Assembly (NCBI GenBank): GCA_031404155.1
Contig: JANNGZ010000115.1
Coordinates: 1 to 5,791 of the forward strand
DNA length: 5,791 nucleotides
Direction of reading: 5' to 3'
Source: JANNGZ01 sp031404155
Lineage (GTDB): Bacteria > Pseudomonadota > Gammaproteobacteria > Burkholderiales > Burkholderiaceae_C
This document shows, piece after piece, positions 1 to 4,505 of the stretch. The number at the start of each line of letters is the position of its first letter. Within the stretch, counting starts at the first letter, position 1. The notes below the pieces were generated by a model. That model had not been told where the DNA came from, did no database searches, and worked only from the letters and a program-made list of their open reading frames with translations. Position numbers and translations under genes: made by a program.

Positions 1-306
1 CCGGGCCACCTGGCGCCGCACGCCTGGCTGCATGACGGCAGCTCCTTGTACGACCACTTCGGCGCCGGCTTCACCCTGCTCGCCACGCCGGACACAGCAG
101 CCGATGAGCTGGGAAATGCACTGCACCAAGCGCGCGAACTCGGCATCGCGTTGAAGGTGATCCAGCCGCGGGAAGCCGGTGTCGCCGCGCTGTACAACGC
201 GCGCTGCACCCTGATCCGACCCGACCAGCATGTGGCCTGGCGGGGCGCGTCGTGGCCCACCGACGGCGCCGCGCTGCTGAAGCAAGTCACCGGCTTTGTC
301 GATTGA
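1..306 (+). CDS. FAD-dependent aromatic monooxygenase, C-terminal fragment (5' end outside window)
   Basis: The frame is open from base 1 and ends at TGA 304-306, giving the last 101 residues. The segment APHAWL..DGSSLYDHFGAGFTLL followed near the end by LIRPDQHVAWRG is the typical C-terminus of the PheA/TfdB/MhpA class of flavoprotein hydroxylases, whose tail is a thioredoxin-like domain. Family members use NAD(P)H and O2 to hydroxylate phenolic or related aromatic substrates in the cytoplasm; the FAD- and substrate-binding parts lie upstream and cannot be judged. A TTG at 46 lies inside the conserved domain and is not a true start. The next gene starts 13 nt after the stop and encodes a probable ring-cleavage dioxygenase, which fits a catabolic operon. 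The substrate cannot be named. Family assignment is fairly secure, exact function is not. Confidence 0.85.
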   Translation, partial: PGHLAPHAWLHDGSSLYDHFGAGFTLLATPDTAADELGNALHQARELGIALKVIQPREAGVAALYNARCTLIRPDQHVAWRGASWPTDGAALLKQVTGFVD

Positions 307-309
307 GAT

Positions 310-313
310 GGAG
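310..313 (+). promoter_or_regulatory. Ribosome binding site that decides the dioxygenase start
   Basis: GGAG lies 6 nt before ATG 320. The alternative in-frame starts, ATG 308 and TTG 296, have no comparable purine tract at the right distance, so translation most likely begins at 320. Confidence 0.6.
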
Positions 314-319
314 AACAGC

Positions 320-1306
320 ATGAACCCCGCCCTGAATCCCATCAGCAGCCTGCGCCGCGCCGGCGTCACCGCGGTCCATTCGGTCAACCGCTTCGTCTTC
401 TCGGTGCCGGACCTGGAGCAGGCAGAGCAGTTCTACCGCGCCTTCGGCCTGGAGGTGCGCCGGCTCGGCGGCCACCTCGAGCTGCACACCTTCGGTCATC
501 CCCACGCCTGGGGCGCGGTGTACGGCGGCACCACGGCCAAGCGGCTGGAGTACGTGAGCTACGGCATCGACGCCGGCGACGAGGCGATTTTTCGCGAGCG
601 CATCGCGCATCGCGGCATCGGCTGCGCGCCGCACCCGCTGTTCAGTGGTGATTCCGACGGCGCCGGCCTGTGGCTGCGCAACCCGGACGGCACCGCGCTG
701 CAATTGGTGGTCGCGCCCAAAGTGTCGCCGAGCGCGAAATGCCGGCCGCTGCCGCGCGCCGAGGTGCCGCCCGGGCGCGGCGCCGCGCCGGCACGCAGTG
801 TGGTGGTGCCGGTGCGCCCACGCTGCCTCTCGCACCTGCTCTTCTACAGCGCAGAGGTGCCCCGCATGGTGACCTTCCTGAGCGAGGTGCTCGGCCTGCG
901 CCTGTCCGACCACTCGGGCGACGGCATCGCCTTCCTGCACGGGCCGCATGGCAGCGACCACCACCTGGTGGCGTTTGCCAAGTCGCACGCGCCCGGGCTG
1001 CACCACTCGAGCTGGGACGTCGGCAGCATCGACGAGGTGGGCTGCGGCGCCGAGCAGATGCGCGCCGCCGGCCATGGCCAGGGCTGGGGCCTCGGGCGCC
1101 ATGTGCTCGGCTCGAACTACTTCCACTATGTGCGCGACCCCTGGGGCAGCTACGCCGAGTATTCCTTCGACATCGACTTCGTGCCGCACGACCTCGACTG
1201 GCCCGCGGCCGACCACCCGCCGCAGGACTCGTTTTATGTCTGGGGGCCGACACCGCCCGAAGACTTCGTCACCAACTACGAATTGCAAGTGCAGGACAGC
1301 GCATGA
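320..1306 (+). CDS. VOC-family type I extradiol ring-cleavage dioxygenase (catechol-type substrate)
   Basis: The protein has 328 residues from ATG 320, preceded by GGAG; ATG 308 and TTG 296 are possible upstream starts. It has two vicinal-oxygen-chelate modules: an N-terminal one beginning at HSVNRFVFSVPDLEQAEQFY and a C-terminal one beginning at LSHLLFYSAEVPRMVTF. The latter supplies what look like the three iron ligands: His172 in SHLLFY, His229 in LHHSSWD and Glu280 in YAEYS, with spacing close to BphC-type enzymes. The region GRH-x7-HYVRDPWGSYAE nearly matches the extradiol signature, with His where a hydrophobic residue is usual before Tyr. Such enzymes open catechol-like rings next to the diol using Fe(II) and O2. 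The upstream hydroxylase and downstream hydrolase-family remnant support a meta-cleavage pathway. The substrate is unknown. Confidence 0.85.
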   Translation: MNPALNPISSLRRAGVTAVHSVNRFVFSVPDLEQAEQFYRAFGLEVRRLGGHLELHTFGHPHAWGAVYGGTTAKRLEYVSYGIDAGDEAIFRERIAHRGIGCAPHPLFSGDSDGAGLWLRNPDGTALQLVVAPKVSPSAKCRPLPRAEVPPGRGAAPARSVVVPVRPRCLSHLLFYSAEVPRMVTFLSEVLGLRLSDHSGDGIAFLHGPHGSDHHLVAFAKSHAPGLHHSSWDVGSIDEVGCGAEQMRAAGHGQGWGLGRHVLGSNYFHYVRDPWGSYAEYSFDIDFVPHDLDWPAADHPPQDSFYVWGPTPPEDFVTNYELQVQDSA

Positions 1307-1374
1307 GATTCATCGCTTGCAAGAACGACCAGGGCCAGGCGGCACTCGGCGTGCGCGGCGGCGACGAGGGCCTC
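1303..1374 (+). pseudogene. 5' remnant of a fumarylacetoacetate hydrolase (FAH) family gene
   Basis: ATG 1303 overlaps the dioxygenase stop by 4 nt (ATGA), a normal arrangement for a translationally coupled operon gene. The first 24 codons start MRFIACKNDQGQAALGVRGG, resembling the N-terminus of FAH-family proteins, which act as hydrolases, hydratases or isomerases on ring-cleavage products. After codon 24 the similarity stops at the first base of a hairpin-forming repeat (1375). The frame then runs on as low-complexity Arg/Gly/Pro sequence through the repeats and antisense to the next gene, so no FAH catalytic domain is encoded. I infer a gene truncated by deletion or rearrangement at the repeat, or an assembly join there. 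With only 24 residues the family call rests partly on operon context. Confidence 0.6.
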
Positions 1375-1532
1375 ATGAGCAAATGTGGCTCTGCCACTTT
1401 GCTCATACCCCCTCGGGGGGGCGGACGACGTAGTCGTCGGCCTGGGGGCGCTCCCAAGGAAACGCCGGGCCGCCACAAGTTTCCTTGCCCCCCGCGGGGG
1501 GCGGGCTGGGCGCAGCCCGGCCCTGGGGGCGC
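1375..1532. repeat. Hairpin-rich intergenic repeat block between convergent genes
   Basis: The block contains six adjacent inverted repeats. 1375-1406 has ATGAGCAAA-type arms forming a 14-bp stem with one bulged T and loop TCT. 1408-1421 is C5-TC-G7. 1424-1438 is GACGAC-GTA-GTCGTC. 1455-1487 has a perfect 9-bp stem, CAAGGAAAC with GTTTCCTTG, around a 15-nt loop. 1487-1502 is a 16-nt palindrome, GCCCCCCGCGGGGGGC. 1502-1519 is CGGGCTG-GGCG-CAGCCCG. The segment falls into two units, each ending in GGCC(C)TGGGGGCGCTC (1439-1453 and 1519-1534). A related unit lies at 2849-3009. No T-tract follows any stem, so these are not classical intrinsic terminators, though they may act as 3' barriers for both convergent transcripts. 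I see no protein-coding signal here. Confidence 0.8.
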
Positions 1533-2813
1533 TCAGTACTTCCCGGTGATCCCCGCCATGCGCAGATACCAGTGCGCTGCCCAGGCCACGAAGCCGCGGC
1601 GCAGCACGGCCCACCAGCCGGCGGGCACCGGCGGCGCGGTGACTTCACGCGACGCGGCGAGCGCGGCTTCGAAGCGTGCCGAGAGTTCGCGGCTGAAGCC
1701 CTCGTCGCGCACGATCACGTTGGCCTCCAGGTTGAGCAGCAGGCTCAAGGGGTCGATGTTGGAGCTGCCCACGGTGGCCCAGTCGTCGTCGGCCAGCGCC
1801 ACCTTGGCGTGCAGGAAGGCGGGCGTGTATTCGAAGATGCGCACACCCTGGGTGAGCAGTTCGTCGTAGAGCACGCTGGCGGCGAGGCCGGCAAAACGGT
1901 AGTCGAGCTTGCCCTGCAGCAGCAGGCGCACCTGCACGCCGCGGCGCGCCGCGTCCTTCAGCGTGCGGCGAAAGAGCCGGCCGGGGTAGAAGTAGGGCGA
2001 CATCAGGTCCACCCGATCGCGCGCGGTGGCGAACGCTTCGATATAGCTGCGCTCGATGGCGCGGCGCTGGCGCAGGTTGTCGCGCACCACGAAGGCGGCG
2101 AGCACCGGGCGCGTCTCGTCGTCCTCGTTGACGTCGCCGGGGTCGCGCTTGACGATGCGCACCCTTTGCAGCAGCGCGCGGGCGCGCGCCACCGGCTCGG
2201 TGCTGCGCACCAGCGAGAGCACCTCGTCGCGCCAGTCGTGGCCGAATTCGGCGCGGGTCCACATCGCCCGCGCGGTTTGCTCCACCGGCGCCACCACCGG
2301 GCCGCGCAGCGCCACCGCGTAGTCCAGGCGCGGCGCGTCGTCGATGCCATGGTGCAGGTCGTTGCGGTCGCCAATGAGGTTGATGCCGCCGACAAAGCCG
2401 ATGTCGCTGTCGACCACGCACAGCTTCTGGTGCAGCCGGCGAAGCTGGCCCGGTTGCAGCCAGGTCCACCAGCGGTCCACCGGGCGGAACACCGCGAGCG
2501 CGACCCCGCTGCCGGAGAAGCGGCGCATCAGCGTGGGCAGGGTGGCCTTGGAGCCGAAGCCGTCGACCACCACACGCACCCGCACCCCGCGCTGGGCGGC
2601 CGCCACCAGCGCGTCCATGATTGCCAGCGCAGCCGCGTCGTCATGAAAGATGTAGGTGGCGAGCCAGACCTCGTGCGTGGCGTGCGCCAGCGCGGTGACC
2701 ATCGCGGGGAAGAGCGCGTCGCCGCCTTCGAGCAGGGTGACGTCGTTGCCGCCGCAGAAGGTGGCATACGGCTGCGCGTACCAGTCTGTGCGCGGGTCGA
2801 TCACGGCGCTCAT
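1533..2813 (-). CDS. clsB: Cardiolipin synthase ClsB-type phospholipase D protein
   Basis: The 426-residue protein is close in length to E. coli ClsB (YbhO). Two phospholipase D HxKx4D motifs are present: His128-Lys130-Asp135 (HQKLCVVD, followed by GFVGG) and His335-Lys337-Asp342 (HAKVALAD, followed by VGSSNIDPLS). There is no N-terminal pair of membrane helices, unlike ClsA. The C-terminus ends in a Trp-rich stretch (residues 400-426). ClsB enzymes transfer phosphatidyl groups between phospholipids to form cardiolipin at the inner membrane. ATG 2813 is chosen because AAGG lies 9 nt upstream and the protein aligns with the family from here; the longer open frame to 3179 is antisense-shadow sequence. 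The YbhP-like gene upstream matches the E. coli ybhP-clsB neighbourhood. The TGA stop is embedded in the repeat at 1519-1535. Confidence 0.9.
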   Translation of the reverse strand: MSAVIDPRTDWYAQPYATFCGGNDVTLLEGGDALFPAMVTALAHATHEVWLATYIFHDDAAALAIMDALVAAAQRGVRVRVVVDGFGSKATLPTLMRRFSGSGVALAVFRPVDRWWTWLQPGQLRRLHQKLCVVDSDIGFVGGINLIGDRNDLHHGIDDAPRLDYAVALRGPVVAPVEQTARAMWTRAEFGHDWRDEVLSLVRSTEPVARARALLQRVRIVKRDPGDVNEDDETRPVLAAFVVRDNLRQRRAIERSYIEAFATARDRVDLMSPYFYPGRLFRRTLKDAARRGVQVRLLLQGKLDYRFAGLAASVLYDELLTQGVRIFEYTPAFLHAKVALADDDWATVGSSNIDPLSLLLNLEANVIVRDEGFSRELSARFEAALAASREVTAPPVPAGWWAVLRRGFVAWAAHWYLRMAGITGKY

Positions 2814-3006
2814 CGGGCGCCGCCTTCGCCTGCCGCGCGCCGCGGCCGGCTCACAAGGAAACCCCGGGTCGTCCCAAGTTTGCTTGCCCCCCCTCGGGTG
2901 GGCTGAGGGCCGCGGCTCCAAGTTCGCCTGCGCGGACTTGGACAGCCCGAAGGCCCAGCGCCTCTGGTGATGGGCGGCAGCCGCGCTGCGGCGGCCTTGG
3001 GGGCGC
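2814..3006. repeat. 193-nt spacer with a second copy of the intergenic repeat
   Basis: The spacer between the endonuclease gene and clsB belongs to the same family as 1450-1532. Bases 2849-2888 match 1450-1489 at 34 of 40 positions. This includes the inverted repeat CAAGGAAAC (2854-2862) with GTTTGCTTG (2878-2886), which here has one mismatched pair. A C7-T-CGGG tract follows. Additional inverted repeats are TCCAAGT/ACTTGGA (2917-2942) and GCCGC-GCT-GCGGC (2980-2992). The unit ends in GGCCTTGGGGGCGCTCA (2993-3009), whose last three bases are the endonuclease stop codon read on the minus strand. No gene or convincing promoter is visible; bases 2814-2835 hold the clsB ribosome binding site. Confidence 0.75.
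2917..2942 (+). repeat. Inverted repeat with a stronger stem on the plus strand
   Basis: TCCAAGT (2917-2923) pairs with ACTTGGA (2936-2942), and CGC (2925-2927) pairs with GCG (2932-2934). In plus-strand RNA the intervening U2924 and G2935 form a wobble pair, giving an 11-bp stem around loop CUGC. On the minus strand, the direction in which the flanking genes are transcribed, the same position is a C-A mismatch. No T-tract follows. Confidence 0.55.
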
Positions 3007-3813
3007 TCACAAGAACTCCAGCTCCGCCACCATCGGCAAATGGTCCGACATGCGCGCCCAGCTGGCGCCGCGCGGCACCATGGTGGAGGCGCAGCGCAGG
3101 CCGCGCAGGTACATGCGGTCGAGCGCAAACACCGGCAGGCGCGAGGGGAAGGTGAGCCGGTGCACCGCGCTGCCGCCATGCGCCCGCGCGCGCTTCAGGC
3201 CGATGCCCTCCATCGGCGCGTCCAGGCGTTCGCCCCAGTCGTTGAAGTCGCCGCCGACCAGCAGCGGTTCGCCCTCGGGCACATGCTCGCGGATGAAATG
3301 CGCCAGCCGCTGCACTTGGCGCACCCGGCTCGAATGCACCAGGCCGAAATGCGCCACCACCACATGCAGCCAGCTGCCCTGCCATTGCACCGGCACATGC
3401 AGCAGGCCGCGCTGCTCGAAGCGGTGGTCGCTGACGTCGTGGTGGCCCACATCGCCGAGCGGCCAGCGCGAGAGCAGCGCATTGCCATGTTCGCCGTGGC
3501 GCGTGACCGCATTCGAGCGGTAGGCCGAGTGGTAGCCCTCGGGCGCCAGGAACTCGGCCTGGCTCGCGTCGGGCCAGCCGAACCAGGTCTGGTCGAAGTG
3601 GCGCGCGTCGCGGGTGTGAAACAGGCGCACCTCCTGCAGCAGCACGATGTCGGCGTCCAGCGCCTCGATGCCCAGGCCCAGGTTGTGGATCTCCAGGCGC
3701 TTGCGCGTGCCCAGGCCGCGCACGCCCTTGTGGATGTTGTAGGTGGCCACGCGCAGGTGGCTGCCGACGCCGGTGTAGGGCGGGAGCTGGGTTGAATGTA
3801 CAAAGGCCGTCAT
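3007..3813 (-). CDS. Endonuclease/exonuclease/phosphatase (EEP) family protein, YbhP-like
   Basis: This is a 268-residue EEP-fold metal-dependent phosphoesterase. Motifs in order: Asn26 in VATYNIHKG, Glu61 in LLQEVRLF, His155 in VVAHFG, Asp189 and Asn191 in GGDFND, Asp232 in FALDRMY, and Asp257-His258 in MSDHLP near the C-terminus. All residues expected for Mg-dependent catalysis are present. The family includes DNA-repair nucleases, inositol phosphatases and sphingomyelinases; the true substrate of the YbhP branch is not established to my knowledge. No signal peptide is seen. ATG 3813 overlaps the nudB stop by 4 nt (ATGA), with AGGGG 7 nt upstream, so it is probably translationally coupled to nudB. 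Pairing with clsB recalls E. coli ybhP-clsB and suggests, but does not prove, a phospholipid-related role. The stop TGA lies in the repeat at 2993-3009. Confidence 0.88.
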   Translation of the reverse strand: MTAFVHSTQLPPYTGVGSHLRVATYNIHKGVRGLGTRKRLEIHNLGLGIEALDADIVLLQEVRLFHTRDARHFDQTWFGWPDASQAEFLAPEGYHSAYRSNAVTRHGEHGNALLSRWPLGDVGHHDVSDHRFEQRGLLHVPVQWQGSWLHVVVAHFGLVHSSRVRQVQRLAHFIREHVPEGEPLLVGGDFNDWGERLDAPMEGIGLKRARAHGGSAVHRLTFPSRLPVFALDRMYLRGLRCASTMVPRGASWARMSDHLPMVAELEFL

Positions 3814-4307
3814 GCCGCGGCCCCTGCTCTTGCGCCGACGCCGCCGCCGGCAAAGTGCGGCAATTGCAGCACCGCTTCGGCGTTGCTCGGCGAAAAGCAC
3901 AGGTCGGCCGCTTCGCGCCAGGGCAGCCAGCGGAACGCCAGGTGTTCGCGCGGGTTCAGCGTCACCGGCGTGCCCGCGGGCACGCGCAGCCCGAACACAT
4001 GTTCGGTGTTGTGCGTGACGCCGGGTGCATAACGGTGCCGCCACACCGGGTAGATCTCGTAGACATTCGACAGCTGCCAGTCGAGCAAGTGATCCAGCGG
4101 CACGCCGGGACCGCCGATGACGATGCCGGTCTCCTCACCCACCTCGCGCACGCAGGTCTGCACCAGCGGCTCGTCGACCCGGTCCTTCGAGCCGGTGACG
4201 CTCTGCCAGAACCCAGGCTTGTCGGCGCGCTCGATCAACAGCACGTCGAGCGCCGGCGTGTGCATCACCACCAGCACCGACTCGGGAATCTTGTAGGGCC
4301 TGCTCAT
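3810..4307 (-). CDS. nudB: Nudix hydrolase, dihydroneopterin triphosphate diphosphatase (NudB type)
   Basis: The 165-residue protein begins MSRPYKIPESVLVVMHTP and contains VLLIERADKPGFWQSVTG, typical of NudB, which removes pyrophosphate from dihydroneopterin triphosphate in folate synthesis. The Nudix box spans residues 39-62: Gly39, Glu46, then REVGEETGI with Arg54, Glu55, Glu58 and Glu59. The spacing from Gly39 to Glu46 is one residue longer than the consensus G-x5-E, while the metal-binding REx2EExG part is intact. It is slightly longer than E. coli NudB (about 150 residues), with a Gly/Ala-rich tail at 154-165 that overlaps the next gene's start. The start at 4307 is supported by GGAGG with a 7-nt spacer. 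A 20-codon upstream ORF ends on the first base of the ATG (TGATG). Other Nudix substrates remain possible. Confidence 0.88.
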   Translation of the reverse strand: MSRPYKIPESVLVVMHTPALDVLLIERADKPGFWQSVTGSKDRVDEPLVQTCVREVGEETGIVIGGPGVPLDHLLDWQLSNVYEIYPVWRHRYAPGVTHNTEHVFGLRVPAGTPVTLNPREHLAFRWLPWREAADLCFSPSNAEAVLQLPHFAGGGVGARAGAAA

Positions 4308-4369
4308 CAGGCAACCTCCGTACTGCGTACTGCGGTGAATTCGCCCTTCGGGCGGCCGTGCGGGCTCAT
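4307..4369 (-). CDS. Putative 20-residue upstream ORF coupled to nudB
   Basis: ATG 4369 is preceded by GAGG (4378-4381) with an 8-nt spacer. The 20-residue peptide begins MSPHGRPKGE and ends at a TGA whose final A is the first base of the nudB ATG. The nudB ribosome binding site lies inside this small ORF. That combination (own ribosome binding site, short length, TGATG junction) fits a translated leader peptide that couples ribosomes into nudB. The early codons also form a CGCCC-TTC-GGGCG inverted repeat (4342-4354). I have an unverified recollection of similar short peptides starting this way in betaproteobacteria. It has no recognised function and could be chance in GC-rich DNA. Confidence 0.45.
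   Translation of the reverse strand: MSPHGRPKGEFTAVRSTEVA
4315..4319 (-). promoter_or_regulatory. Strong ribosome binding site of nudB
   Basis: On the minus strand this reads GGAGG, 7 nt before ATG 4307. It is the clearest Shine-Dalgarno sequence in the window and fixes the nudB start. Confidence 0.75.
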
Positions 4370-4505
4370 GCGTTGGGCCTCGCGGGGCAACTTGGCGCGG
4401 CAGCCGCGTCGATTCGATTCTGCCCCAGGGAGGGTTGGCCTCGACAAGGCGCCTTCAACGCAAGAGTTTGCAGGGCCAAGCGACAGGCGCCCAGATAATC
4501 CCCGC
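4370..4505. other. Divergent intergenic region between nudB and hsdR
   Basis: This must hold promoters for both directions. Towards hsdR, GATAAT at 4494-4499 is a good -10 match, with a weak TTGCAG -35 (4468-4473) at a long 20-nt spacing. Towards nudB only poor matches are visible on the minus strand, for example TTGTCG and CAGAAT separated by 19 nt, and I do not call a promoter from them. GAGG at 4378-4381 (minus) is the ribosome binding site of the small upstream ORF. No operator palindrome or RNA gene stands out. Confidence 0.5.
4468..4499 (+). promoter_or_regulatory. Candidate sigma70 promoter for a leaderless hsdR transcript
   Basis: GATAAT at 4494-4499 matches 5 of 6 bases of the -10 consensus and ends 6 nt before ATG 4506, so transcription would start at or next to the A of the start codon. 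TTGCAG at 4468-4473 could be the -35, but a 20-nt spacer is longer than usual. There is no Shine-Dalgarno sequence between the -10 and the ATG, which fits leaderless translation. Confidence 0.4.

Noticed and set aside
287..1288. 333-codon minus-strand open frame opposite the dioxygenase gene
   Set aside because: Its composition (Arg/Ala/His/Val-rich, no domain) is that of an antisense shadow in GC-rich DNA, while the plus strand has clear motifs and a ribosome binding site.
1375..1519. Rho-independent terminator
   Set aside because: Strong stems are present but no T-tract follows on either strand; recorded as repeats instead.
1485..2906. 473-codon plus-strand open frame across clsB
   Set aside because: It lies entirely antisense to a gene with both HKD motifs, starts inside the repeat, and has low-complexity Ala/His/Arg/Val-rich sequence.
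1375..3009. CRISPR array or insertion sequence
   Set aside because: Only two or three diverged, unevenly spaced copies, no regular spacers, no transposase gene and no target-site duplication seen.
2814..3179. N-terminal extension of clsB by 122 codons
   Set aside because: The extension runs through the repeat and antisense-frame EEP sequence, is Arg/Cys/Ala-rich, and the ClsB family begins near ATG 2813, which has a ribosome binding site.
3040..3795. 251-codon plus-strand open frame opposite the EEP gene
   Set aside because: Shadow of the EEP reading frame; no recognisable motif and no ribosome binding site.
3814..4044. N-terminal extension of the EEP protein by 77 codons
   Set aside because: It lies within nudB in another frame and is Arg/Ala-rich; ATG 3813 forms an ATGA junction with the nudB stop.
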